From assembly GCA_040394635.1 (NCBI GenBank), contig JBEBRW010000008.1, forward strand, positions 1-64,000: DNA of 64,000 bases. The letters run 5' to 3'. Each line of letters opens with the position of its first letter. The stretch's first letter is position 1. Source of the stretch: UBA5239 sp040394635 (GTDB taxonomy: Bacteria; Verrucomicrobiota; Lentisphaeria; Victivallales; Victivallaceae). The position numbers and the translations under genes were made by a program. This document shows, piece by piece, positions 52,371 to 61,051 of the stretch. Below the pieces are notes generated by a model that made no database searches, was not told the origin of the DNA, and worked only from the letters and a program-made list of their open reading frames with translations.

Positions 52371-53641
52371 GTGATTTCCTCCTTGTTGAGTATCTTTTTT
52401 GATTTTTTCGATCGATTGGATGGCCGTTTGGCCGATAATTCGTTCAGGTGTTCCTCGCCCAGCAGGCAGCCGGCGGCGTTGGCCATCAGCTCCGGGCCGG
52501 CACTTGAGCTGCGGATGCCGGTGGCGATCGGAACATTGCGGAAGCCGTAACTGCTCATTTTGTAACGGACGATGTTCAGCGTGCACGCCGGGACGCGGGA
52601 CGTCCACTGCGGCAGGAATATCGCTTCGGGATTCAGCAGATAGGCGAGGTTCAATACCGCGTCGCCGATATACGAAAAGCATTCGCCGACCAGCTGTTCC
52701 ACGAATTTGTCGCCCTCCTCGATGGCGCTGACGATCTGCGGCACCGGGATATAGTTCCAGTCACGAAGATATTGGTCGGGAATCCGGAACTTGCGTCCGC
52801 GCCGCGCCGCCGCGATCACCTGCTGGCCGATCAACCCGAAAAGCGCGTGGCTCTGCAAGATCCCCGTCCGCCCGTCCTGCACCGGAATATTGTCCTCGGT
52901 GATCTTGAGGTGCCCGAACTCCCCGCTGTACATCTGCCAGCCCCGGTAAAGCTGCCCGTTGAAGAACATCCCCGCGCCCAGCCCGTCATCGATCGTGATA
53001 AAGTTATCCATATCGGCGGCTCCGCCGAATTTTTTCTCCATCACCGCCTGAATATGGCTGGTATTGATCAGGAACGAATCCAGTCCGCAATGCTCGCGGA
53101 AATATTCCTTGATATTAACGTCAGCCTCGACGAACGCCTGCGAAAAATAGACCTGTCCGGACTCGAAATCCACAAATCCCGGCAACGCAATGCCGATTCC
53201 CAGAATCGACTCCGCCCCTACCTGCTGCATCAGCGAAATGGTTTTCTGGCGCAGTTCTCCCAGGAAACGCTGCTGCATCCGCCCCTCGTGGAGCAACGGG
53301 CGGCTGTCGACCTCCTCCCGGGCGGCGTTCAACAGCACGAGCCGGGGCTCTTCCAGCGTCAGTGCAGCCCCCAGCGTATAAAACAAATCCTTGCGGATAT
53401 GCAAACCGAGCGGGCTGCGCCCCGCCTTGCCGTTGATATTTTCCTGCTCAAAAATCAATTGGGCATCGATCATGGCATTGACGGTCTCGGTGATATTATT
53501 TTTGCTGAGTTCGAGCCGGACGATCAATTCGCCGCGCGAAATGCCCGGCGACGAATAAACCGCCTGGAGTACCTGCAGATATTTCCGCCGGTACGTTTTG
53601 CTGCAATTGATCGATTCTGCCAGATTCATTGCTGTTTCCAT
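52364..53641 (-). CDS. ROK-family transcriptional regulator
   Basis: This 425-residue protein has an N-terminal winged helix (ISRGELIVRLELSKNNITETVNAMI, seen as LSKNNITETVNAMI) and a ROK sugar-kinase-like domain (ILGIGIALPGFVD, TIDDGLGAGMF, SGEFGHLKI). The zinc-binding CxCGxxGCxE motif of most ROK proteins is missing; that region reads VQDGRTGILQS. A repressor of the NagC/XylR kind is likely. It leads the pseudopilin and DUF4838 genes and has a perfect consensus promoter. The start is uncertain between 53641 and 53629. It is divergent from a LacI-type gene. Confidence 0.85.
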   Translation of the reverse strand: METAMNLAESINCSKTYRRKYLQVLQAVYSSPGISRGELIVRLELSKNNITETVNAMIDAQLIFEQENINGKAGRSPLGLHIRKDLFYTLGAALTLEEPRLVLLNAAREEVDSRPLLHEGRMQQRFLGELRQKTISLMQQVGAESILGIGIALPGFVDFESGQVYFSQAFVEADVNIKEYFREHCGLDSFLINTSHIQAVMEKKFGGAADMDNFITIDDGLGAGMFFNGQLYRGWQMYSGEFGHLKITEDNIPVQDGRTGILQSHALFGLIGQQVIAAARRGRKFRIPDQYLRDWNYIPVPQIVSAIEEGDKFVEQLVGECFSYIGDAVLNLAYLLNPEAIFLPQWTSRVPACTLNIVRYKMSSYGFRNVPIATGIRSSSAGPELMANAAGCLLGEEHLNELSAKRPSNRSKKSKKILNKEEITC

Positions 53642-53663
53642 ATTTCATTTGCACTTGATATTA

Positions 53664-53692
53664 ATTATATGAGCCGAGCCCGGTTCTGTCAA
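53664..53692 (-). promoter_or_regulatory. Consensus promoter of the ROK operon
   Basis: On the minus strand TTGACA (53687-53692) and TATAAT (53664-53669) are exactly 17 nt apart, a perfect sigma-70-type match, about 20-30 nt before the first start codon. Confidence 0.75.
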
Positions 53693-53793
53693 CACTTCTC
53701 GAAAATTAATCCCAAAAAAGCGCAATTTCAACAATATTTAATCCCAATACGGGAACAATTCATCTATATACAGATCCCGGCTTTAAAATTTCC

Positions 53794-53865
53794 TAAAATA
53801 GTTTATATGGGTATTGACAAATGTGAAAAACGGCAGTATAATTAAGCATATAAAATAGTTTATAT
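53794..53865 (+). promoter_or_regulatory. LacI-gene promoter flanked by two identical operators
   Basis: TTGACA (53814-53819), 17 nt, TATAAT (53837-53842) is a perfect consensus promoter. The 15-mer TAAAATAGTTTATAT occurs just upstream of the -35 (53794-53808) and again after the -10 (53851-53865), 57 bp apart, and has partial dyad symmetry (TATAAA/TTTATA). A further AGATAGTTTAG lies next to the start codon. This suggests autoregulation by the LacI-type protein, possibly with looping. Confidence 0.7.
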
Positions 53866-53882
53866 AAGATAGTTTAGTTCCT

Positions 53883-54896
53883 ATGATGACAACAACGAAA
53901 AAACCGCGTGTAACATTGAAAGATCTGGCGAAGGCCTCGGGGCTTTCGATCCCGGCCGTTTCGCAGATCCTGAACAATCGCGGCAGCAATTACTGTTCGC
54001 AGGAAAAGTGCGAAAACGTCCAGCGGCTGGCCCGGGAAATGGGCTACAAGCCGAATATCGGCTACAAAATCATGACCGGCGGACCGACGAATATCGCGGC
54101 GATGATTTTCTCGCAGCTGCGCGGCACGCGTCAGCATCATGTGCTGCGGCTGGCCATGCAGATCACGTTCGGGCTCGAGCAGCGCGGCTATGCGGTGTAT
54201 TCCACGGTCATGGGGCGCGACCCGGAGGACAACCTGAACAAGATCAAGGAATTGGAGGACAAAGGGTGCCGCAATTTCGTTTTCATGGGTTCCGAGTTCG
54301 GTCACCGGGAAATCAATGAGTACATCAAATCCTGCGGTTATGACCATATCGCGCTGAATCAGAACGGCGTGGAGCGAACGGTCAATTGGGACGAAGAAAG
54401 CGCCTTCGTTGAATACATGAATTATTTTGAAAAACAGGGCTGCACCAATTACAAATTCGTGACCACCCGCGGCCGTCTGGAAGCGGGTATCCGAAACAAG
54501 CTGAAGCCTGCGGACTATCAACGCTGTGTGGAGCATTTCCTGGAAATTCCGCAAAGCCAGAACATCGATACCGAAACGTTTCAGGATGTTTTCGATTTCG
54601 GCAAACAGGTGGCAAAGGAAGAGCACGGGCGGAACCCGGGGTTGCAGGGATTGATTTACACCTCGGACTGGGAAGCGCTGGGTGCGGCGCATTATTTCAA
54701 TGACCTCGGGATGAAGGTCGGGCGCGACATTTTGCTTTGTGGAATGTACAATACGGAAGCGGTCTGTTTTTCGACGCTGCCGATCATTTCGGCGGAATTC
54801 GACATCAAGACCATCGGCGATCTGCTGCTGGACAACCTGACGAAAAAAGAAAAAGTACAGATTACGGTGAACCCGAAAATCATCTTTAGAAGTTAA
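53883..54896 (+). CDS. LacI-family transcriptional regulator
   Basis: This 337-residue protein has a LacI helix-turn-helix at residues 10-35 (TLKDLAKASGLSIPAVSQIL) and hinge NVQRLAREMGYKPN, then a periplasmic-binding-protein-like sugar domain (IAAMIFSQLRG, GLIYTSDWEALGAAHYF, DILLCGMYN). It is the first gene in a row with two pseudopilins and a beta-helix protein on the same strand and probably controls them. The nearby ROK operon might share control through the common intergenic region. The stop TAA is within AGTTAAGAGTTAA, a 13-mer repeated 183 bp downstream. Confidence 0.85.
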   Translation: MMTTTKKPRVTLKDLAKASGLSIPAVSQILNNRGSNYCSQEKCENVQRLAREMGYKPNIGYKIMTGGPTNIAAMIFSQLRGTRQHHVLRLAMQITFGLEQRGYAVYSTVMGRDPEDNLNKIKELEDKGCRNFVFMGSEFGHREINEYIKSCGYDHIALNQNGVERTVNWDEESAFVEYMNYFEKQGCTNYKFVTTRGRLEAGIRNKLKPADYQRCVEHFLEIPQSQNIDTETFQDVFDFGKQVAKEEHGRNPGLQGLIYTSDWEALGAAHYFNDLGMKVGRDILLCGMYNTEAVCFSTLPIISAEFDIKTIGDLLLDNLTKKEKVQITVNPKIIFRS

Positions 54897-55086
54897 GAGT
54901 TAACATGCCGCCGGGTGCTACCCGGACGCGGTCCAGCGCGCGGACAGCGCTGGTCGCCTGCAGGGCGAAACGAAATGTAAGCCGAAGGTGCTAGTAAGAA
55001 ATTACAACTCGCACGGAAGTGAGGTCGAAAAACGTGAAACCGGTTTTTCAACATCGAACGGAAGGGCGGAAAAAGTTAAGAGTTAA
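54891..55086. repeat. Segment bounded by 13-bp direct repeats with three-hairpin repeat copy 3
   Basis: AGTTAAGAGTTAA occurs at 54891-54903 (covering the lacI-type stop codon) and 55074-55086. Between them lies the three-hairpin repeat (54904-54970) and about 100 nt without a gene. The direct repeats could be a target-site-type duplication or replication slippage around an inserted element. Confidence 0.7.
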
Positions 55087-55109
55087 AAGAGAAGAGATAG
55101 GAAAGAAAG

Positions 55110-55859
55110 ATGAGAAGATTTTTTACACTCATAGAGTTGCTGGTCGTGATTGCTATTATCGCTATTCTGGCGGCAATGCTGCTGCCGGCGTTGAATTCCG
55201 CCCGCGAAGCGGCGCGTACCTCCAATTGCCGCAGTAATTTGAAACAAATGAGCTTGATCTGGTTCAACTATGCCGGCGAAAACGACGATTACCTGCTCGG
55301 TTACACCATGGACAAAAAACTCCGCGGCGACGGTAAACCGCTGACCTGGCTCGAGTACCTGGCCGGCAATAAAATCGTCCCGACCGAGGTCAAAACCACC
55401 GGCTCCCCGGATTATCTCCTGAGCAAACTCCTGATTTGCCCCTCGGACCCCCGCCCCGGTTATACCTTCAATTTCCTCCGGGTTTATGACAGCTACGGGT
55501 ATAATTATTACCTCGGTTCGGCCAACAATTTCGACCCGACCGACCGGATGATGAAGTTGACCCAGCGAAACCCTTACCTCAGCTCGACCGTGGTATGGGG
55601 CGACAACTGGACCTGTTACAGCCAGGGCGGCGACCGGACCGGCACCTCCAAATACGGCACCGGCAACGGCGTCGCGCTCATTGCCCGCTACCAAAGCACC
55701 TCCATCGGCCCGGACCGCGCGCACAAAGGCGGCGCCAACAATCTCTATGCCGACGGCCATGTCAACACCGTGAATTATGTCGAAGCCTATAGCGGGCGCA
55801 TCTGGATCTGGAACGCGCCGAGCCCGGCGGACCTGGTTCATTTCTTTACCCCATACTGA
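55110..55859 (+). CDS. Pseudopilin C of the LacI-linked carbohydrate locus
   Basis: This 249-residue protein starts MRR and the class III leader FFTLIELLVVIAIIAILAAML, then NSAREAARTSNCRSNLKQ. The C-terminal domain carries a canonical H-X9-DG motif, HKGGANNLYADGHVNT. The surface domain is rich in aromatic residues (YDSYGYNYYLG, VVWGDNWTCY). It shares its design with the next gene, from which it is separated by 161 nt of heptamer-type words. It lies between a LacI-type regulator and a beta-helix protein. Ribosome site GGAAAG. Confidence 0.9.
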   Translation: MRRFFTLIELLVVIAIIAILAAMLLPALNSAREAARTSNCRSNLKQMSLIWFNYAGENDDYLLGYTMDKKLRGDGKPLTWLEYLAGNKIVPTEVKTTGSPDYLLSKLLICPSDPRPGYTFNFLRVYDSYGYNYYLGSANNFDPTDRMMKLTQRNPYLSSTVVWGDNWTCYSQGGDRTGTSKYGTGNGVALIARYQSTSIGPDRAHKGGANNLYADGHVNTVNYVEAYSGRIWIWNAPSPADLVHFFTPY

Positions 55860-56020
55860 TTTCTTTAATTGAGAATTGAGAATTGAGAATTATGAAGAGA
55901 ACATCCATCACATATTTAGATCGTAGTTTTAAAGAGGGTCAAAGGGATTCCTCCCTTTCCTCAATTTTCCACTTTCAATTTTCAATTTTCCATTCAAAAA
56001 AATAAGGGAGTTGATGCAAA
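55860..56020. repeat. GAGAATT heptamers and TCAATTTTCC words between pseudopilins
   Basis: Three to four copies of GAGAATT (55866-55892) start 7 nt after the stop codon. A second block (55960-55993) repeats TCAATTTTCCA words. No gene is seen. Confidence 0.75.
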
Positions 56021-56776
56021 ATGAGAAGAAATTTCACACTTATTGAATTGCTGGTTGTCATCGCGATCATTGCGATCCTGGCGGCGATGCTGCTGCCGGC
56101 GTTGAATTCCGCCCGTGAAAAGGCGCGGTCCACGGGATGCCTGAACAATTTGAAACAGCTTCACGGCGTCTGGTTCAGCTATACCATGGAAAGCAACGAT
56201 GCGTTGATGGGCTGGCTGATGTGGGACAGCAAAGTCAGCGCAACCAAAGCTGCGCGGTGGAACGAGTACCTGGTTTTCAACAAACTGGTGGATTCGGAAA
56301 AAAACGGCGCTTATTATCGCTCAAAAATGCTCTCCTGCCCTTCCAATCAGAATCCACCGTATACGTATGACAGTCACCCGGTTTACCTGAGCTACGGCTA
56401 CAACCAGTACATCGGACACCCTGCGGTCGGGACCGGTTACAGCGACGTTGGGCGCTATCAGTGGAGCAAAATCACGTCCGGCAACAAATACCTGACCGAC
56501 ACCATCCTCTTTGGCGACAAATGGACCACGTTCACCCCCGGCGCGGCGGGCTGGGTCTCGAAATACGGGACCGATGGCGCTTACGGTGTACATAGCCTGC
56601 GTTCATTCAAATGGTTGTCGATGGGGGCCGACCGGGCGCATTCGATCGGCGCGAATTACGTCTTTGCCGACGGCCACGCGGCGCAGGCCGATTATCCGCT
56701 GCTTTACCTCGGCTTTTTCGACATCTGGAATGCCCCGCAGCATGGCAGTCTGGCCAAAGTTCTGGAAAATCATTAA
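56021..56776 (+). CDS. Pseudopilin D of the LacI-linked carbohydrate locus
   Basis: This 251-residue paralogue of the previous gene begins MRRN and FTLIELLVVIAIIAILAAML, followed by NSAREKARSTGCLNNLKQ. It has a canonical H-X9-DG motif, HSIGANYVFADGHAAQ, and again an aromatic surface domain (YLSYGYNQYIG, LFGDKWTTF). AGGGAG precedes the ATG. It lies 16 nt before the beta-helix gene, so the two are in one transcript. The tight link of a pseudopilin to a secreted polysaccharide-acting protein recurs in this window. Confidence 0.9.
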   Translation: MRRNFTLIELLVVIAIIAILAAMLLPALNSAREKARSTGCLNNLKQLHGVWFSYTMESNDALMGWLMWDSKVSATKAARWNEYLVFNKLVDSEKNGAYYRSKMLSCPSNQNPPYTYDSHPVYLSYGYNQYIGHPAVGTGYSDVGRYQWSKITSGNKYLTDTILFGDKWTTFTPGAAGWVSKYGTDGAYGVHSLRSFKWLSMGADRAHSIGANYVFADGHAAQADYPLLYLGFFDIWNAPQHGSLAKVLENH

Positions 56777-56792
56777 TCACTAAGGATTCATC

Positions 56793-58712
56793 ATGAAAAA
56801 ACTGTTTGTACTGTTGTTTGGCTTTGCCATCGCCTTCCACCTCACCGCCGAAACCGTGAAGGCGAGCCAGTGGGGATTCGATAAGGACAATGCCACCGCA
56901 TGCCTCCAGAAAGCGATCGACTCCGGGGCCAAAAAGATCCTCGTCGACAATACCGGCAGCGACTGGATCATCGATCCCGTCAAGCTGCGTTCCGACCTCG
57001 AACTGATCATCGGCAAGGATGTCACGGTCCTGGCTCGGCCAGGCGGATTCCTCGGCGTGAACGACTCGCTTTTCACCGCCGACGGCCAGAAAAACATCAT
57101 CATCCGCGGCGAGAGCGGCGCTGCGCTGAAAATGAACCGTCAGGACTACGCCGACAAGGCCCGTTACAAGCCCTCGGAATGGCGGCACGGCATCTACCTG
57201 CGGAGCTGCGAAAACGTCGTCATCCGCGACCTCGCCATCACCGGCAGCGGCGGCGACGGCATCTACCTCGGCGCCCTCGCCAAACCGCAGAATTTCTGCA
57301 AGGATATCACCATCGAAAACATCGTGGCGGACGATCATCACCGCCAGGGCCTCTCGGTCATCAGCGTGGAGAACCTGCTGGTCCGCAACTGCACCTTCAA
57401 CAATACCAAGGGTACGCTCCCGATGTCCGGGATCGACCTCGAACCGAACCAGCCCGACGAGCGCCTCGTGAACTGCGTAATCGAAAAATGCACCTTCAAC
57501 GGCAACGACGGCAGCGGAGCCGACATCTACATCCTGCATTACAACGAGCAGAGCCCGCCGATGTCCATCACGTTCCGGGACTGCACGTTCAACGGCAACA
57601 ACCGCGGCATCTTCCTTGAGGGCGGCAAATCGCGCGGCAAGGTGGAATACATCAACTGCCGCACCACGAATTCCCGCAAGTTTTCGGCGCTGCTCCACAT
57701 GCCCGGCAAGGGGCTGGAAGTTGCCTTCGACGGCTGCTCCTTCAGCAATTCAATCGAGGAGCCCGCGTTCCGGATTCTGGCCAACCGCCCGTCCGACGAC
57801 ATCGGCGGCATTCACTTCCAGAATACCACGATCAGCGACCTGCGCCAGGGCGCGGTCCCGGTCATCATCGCCCGCAACCGCATCGCCACCAATTTCGTCA
57901 GCAACATTTCCGGCGAAATCAAGTTCAATAACCGCATTCAAACCATCGCCGAACTGTTGAAAGGCGAGCAGAATATCGACAATCTCCTGGAGCGGAATCC
58001 GCTGGCGACCCCGGACAATTTCACGCTGGCCGCACCGCCCGCCGTCGCCAAGCCGCGGAACCCGGATTTCATGCGTTTCCGCAATAAATTCTCCATGGTT
58101 TTCCTGGCGAATTCCGGCGACAAAATCGGCGTCGCCATGACCGGCTGTTCCATGGTGGGCGGCGTATCCAAAGCTCAGATCGGCTATCAGCTGCTGGGCC
58201 CGGACGGCGCAGAAGTCAAAAAAGGTGCGTTCCCGGCCGACACCAAGACCTTTAACCTCGAATTCGAGGCGGCGACCGCCGGAATTTATAAGCTCAAAAT
58301 CGATACCAACCGCCAGCAGGTACACCTGCAGAGCAACCATCCCGGACAGGCCATGTGCATGGAAAACGGCGTTCTCGGGCTGGTCAAGGCCAAAGGCAAG
58401 CTGTATTTCGAGGTACCGCGCGGCGCCGCCGAGTTCCATATCGGCATCAGCACCGACCCCGGCGAACCGGTCAGCGCCTCGCTCACGGACCCGAACGGCA
58501 AAAAAGTGCAGACGTTCCGCGACTTCACCGGCTTGCAGATTTTCAGCGGCCGCGCGGACGACCAGACTGCCGGCAAGCTCTGGGCGCTGGAATTTGAAAA
58601 GGCCATCGAGGACATCTACATCCACTTCCTGACGCCGCTCTCGCCGTACGCCTCCCCCTCGCCCGACCTGCTGCTGCGGTTAAATTTCCCGGCGGCGCCA
58701 CTCGGAGATTAA
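56793..58712 (+). CDS. Secreted right-handed beta-helix protein B (polysaccharide lyase-like)
   Basis: This 639-residue protein has a signal peptide (MKKLFVLLFGFAIAFHLTAE) and a parallel beta-helix with TGSGGDGIYLG, RQGLSVISVENLLVRNCTF and NRGIFLEGG. It is paralogous to the protein at 33203-35161 over the whole length, including WGF...ATECLQKAIDSG-type start (here NATACLQKAIDSGAKK) and the C-terminal DPNGKK domain. Pectate lyase- or polygalacturonase-like activity is possible but no catalytic residues can be named. It ends the LacI-linked operon. Its last 33 bases overlap the convergent recQ gene. Confidence 0.75.
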   Translation: MKKLFVLLFGFAIAFHLTAETVKASQWGFDKDNATACLQKAIDSGAKKILVDNTGSDWIIDPVKLRSDLELIIGKDVTVLARPGGFLGVNDSLFTADGQKNIIIRGESGAALKMNRQDYADKARYKPSEWRHGIYLRSCENVVIRDLAITGSGGDGIYLGALAKPQNFCKDITIENIVADDHHRQGLSVISVENLLVRNCTFNNTKGTLPMSGIDLEPNQPDERLVNCVIEKCTFNGNDGSGADIYILHYNEQSPPMSITFRDCTFNGNNRGIFLEGGKSRGKVEYINCRTTNSRKFSALLHMPGKGLEVAFDGCSFSNSIEEPAFRILANRPSDDIGGIHFQNTTISDLRQGAVPVIIARNRIATNFVSNISGEIKFNNRIQTIAELLKGEQNIDNLLERNPLATPDNFTLAAPPAVAKPRNPDFMRFRNKFSMVFLANSGDKIGVAMTGCSMVGGVSKAQIGYQLLGPDGAEVKKGAFPADTKTFNLEFEAATAGIYKLKIDTNRQQVHLQSNHPGQAMCMENGVLGLVKAKGKLYFEVPRGAAEFHIGISTDPGEPVSASLTDPNGKKVQTFRDFTGLQIFSGRADDQTAGKLWALEFEKAIEDIYIHFLTPLSPYASPSPDLLLRLNFPAAPLGD

Positions 58713-60986
58713 TTCAAGGAATTCAGGGACGACGGTCCGGGCCTTGGTCGGGCCGATGCCTTTGATCTGCATGGCTTCGGGGATGGTTACCGGGCGCTTG
58801 TCGGCGAGCTCCGCCAGCGTTTCGTTGCTCAGGACCTGAAAGACGGGCACGCCGCGGCGCTGGGCGACTTTCTTGCGGAGTTCACGCAGTTTCTCGAATA
58901 AATCGTCGGTACCGCCCGCGCCGCCGTAGACCGGGGCGTTTTTTTGGGACTTGGGCTCCGGTTTGGGGGCCGCGCCTTTTATTTCGGGGAAGTCCAGCTG
59001 GATCGGGACCGTACCTTGCATGGCTTCGTGCCCCTTGCGAGTCACGCCCAGGCAGGGGTATTCGGGATCGCCCACGCGATGCAGGAAACCCTCGCGCTCG
59101 AGGTTTTTCATAAAGCCCAGCACCACGTTCTGTTTGAGGCGCGAAAGAACGCCGAAACATGGCGAACGGTCGAAGCCGCGCTCCACCACCTCCGCCCGGC
59201 GCGAACCCACCAGAATCAGGCTCAAGCGTCCGCTTCCCAGACGTCCATTGAAGCAGCTGACGGCTTCGAGGATTTCGCGGGCGATTTTCAGCTCGTCGTC
59301 GTTGGCCTGCCGCAGCGTACTGTTCGAGAGGTCGCAGCGGTCGCAGCTGCCGCATTGCCACTCCTCCGAATCCTCGCCGAAATACGAAATCAGGAACCTC
59401 TGACGGCACTTGCGGCTCTGCGTGTACTGAATGACTTCATCAAGGCGCTCGATCTCGAATTCATGCTTGCGGTTGATCTCCGCAAAATCGATGTTCAGCT
59501 CGGTTTCCTCCGGTTTCAGCAGTTCGGTGATGCGCCCGCCGAAGGGCGGCGTCCACACCAGGCAGTCGCCGTCCAACGCCTTCAACACCCGTTTGATCTG
59601 CTCGGTGTTCAGCCCGGCCACCGCCGCCAGGCGGTCGTAGTTGCCGGAAACCTGCGTCAGCAGCTGATCGCCGAAAACGTTGATACAGCGGCAGATGAAG
59701 CGCGAGCGCTGGGTGGCCTGCGCCGCATGCTCCTGCAACAGCTCGTCAAGTGGCCTGGTAAAGCGGATTTTGCCCTCGTTTTCGCGGCGGAAACCGCGCG
59801 AGACATAGCCGTATTTCTCCAGGATACCCATGGCACTGCCGATCTGATTCTCGGACTTGGCCTCGGGGGTGATCTGGGCCAGTTCGCTCAGCGTCATTTC
59901 CAGCGGCGAATGCTGCCAGACACGCAGGAGCGTTTTGTACAGATTGCGAATCAGCGTCTCGGGGGGATTGTTCAGGTCGATCAGGAATTCCTGCACGAAA
60001 CGGTCGCTGTAAGCGTAGAGCAGGATGCACTCCGCGGCCTCGCCGTCCCGCCCCGCGCGCCCGGCCTCCTGATAATAAGCCTCGAGCGAACCGGTGATGT
60101 TATAATGAATCACCCGCCGGACGTCCGGGCGGTCGATTCCCATGCCGAAGGCGTTGGTGGCGGCCAGCACCGGGCAGGCGTCGTTCATGAAACGCTCCTG
60201 CGCGGTGGTCCGCTCCTCGTCGTTCATGCCCGCGTGGTAGCCGATGCACTGAAATTCCTCCACCAGCTGTTCGACCAGTTTGCGGGTGGAGGCGTAGATG
60301 ATGGTCGGGGCCGGGTTGGCCAGCAACTTGCGGATGTGCTGGTTTTTGGCGGCGTTTGAACTGCAGTCGACCACGGAAAAGGCCAGGTTCGGACGCTTGA
60401 ACCCCGCCACCAGCAGTTTCATATCGGGACGGCGCAGCTGGACCGTGATGTCCTCGCGCACCGTGGGCGTGGCCGTGGCCGTGAACGCGCAAACCTGCGC
60501 GATGGCGTGTTTGTGGATCACCTCGCCCAGGCGCAGGTACGACGGGCGGAAATCGTGCCCCCACTGACTGATACAGTGGGCCTCGTCGATGATCATGGTC
60601 GCTGGCGGACAGCGGTCCAGGAAATCGCTGAACATGCCGGTCTGGAAACGCTCCGGGGCCACGTACAGCAGCTTAATGCCGCCGCCGGCCACTTCGTCGA
60701 GAATCCGGAACTGCTCATTTACCGGCACCGTCGTGTTGATGAACGCCGCCGCAATGCCGCGGTCGCGCAGCGAATCCACCTGGTCCTTCATCAGCGAAAT
60801 CAGGGGGGACACCACAATTCCATAACCCGGACGCATCAGAATCGGCAGCTGATAACACAGCGACTTGCCGGCCCCGGTGGGCATGATGACACACAGATCC
60901 CCGCCGGTGAGGATCTCGGATACCGTCTCTTCCTGATTATCAAGGAAGTTCTCGAACCCGAAATAACGCCTCAACGACTGATGCAT
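58680..60986 (-). CDS. recQ: ATP-dependent DNA helicase RecQ
   Basis: RecQ unwinds DNA 3' to 5' in recombination and fork repair. The 768-residue protein has MPTGAGKSLCYQLP (Walker A), DEAHCISQWGHDFRP (DEAH box and RecQ aromatic-rich loop), FTATATPTVRED and QEAGRAGRDG. The zinc-binding Cys set (CRQRF, QCGSCDRC) and winged helix follow, then an HRDC domain at the C-terminus (FQVLSNETLAELADKRP). It is longer than E. coli RecQ (about 610) because of an extended region between them. GGAG precedes the start. It overlaps the convergent beta-helix gene by 33 bp. Confidence 0.95.
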   Translation of the reverse strand: MHQSLRRYFGFENFLDNQEETVSEILTGGDLCVIMPTGAGKSLCYQLPILMRPGYGIVVSPLISLMKDQVDSLRDRGIAAAFINTTVPVNEQFRILDEVAGGGIKLLYVAPERFQTGMFSDFLDRCPPATMIIDEAHCISQWGHDFRPSYLRLGEVIHKHAIAQVCAFTATATPTVREDITVQLRRPDMKLLVAGFKRPNLAFSVVDCSSNAAKNQHIRKLLANPAPTIIYASTRKLVEQLVEEFQCIGYHAGMNDEERTTAQERFMNDACPVLAATNAFGMGIDRPDVRRVIHYNITGSLEAYYQEAGRAGRDGEAAECILLYAYSDRFVQEFLIDLNNPPETLIRNLYKTLLRVWQHSPLEMTLSELAQITPEAKSENQIGSAMGILEKYGYVSRGFRRENEGKIRFTRPLDELLQEHAAQATQRSRFICRCINVFGDQLLTQVSGNYDRLAAVAGLNTEQIKRVLKALDGDCLVWTPPFGGRITELLKPEETELNIDFAEINRKHEFEIERLDEVIQYTQSRKCRQRFLISYFGEDSEEWQCGSCDRCDLSNSTLRQANDDELKIAREILEAVSCFNGRLGSGRLSLILVGSRRAEVVERGFDRSPCFGVLSRLKQNVVLGFMKNLEREGFLHRVGDPEYPCLGVTRKGHEAMQGTVPIQLDFPEIKGAAPKPEPKSQKNAPVYGGAGGTDDLFEKLRELRKKVAQRRGVPVFQVLSNETLAELADKRPVTIPEAMQIKGIGPTKARTVVPEFLELISEWRRREI

Positions 60987-61051
60987 GATACTCCTTCTCC
61001 TTTCCCCCCCAGGAATCGTCGAATTTGATCGTCAGTTTTTGAAGTGACGGA

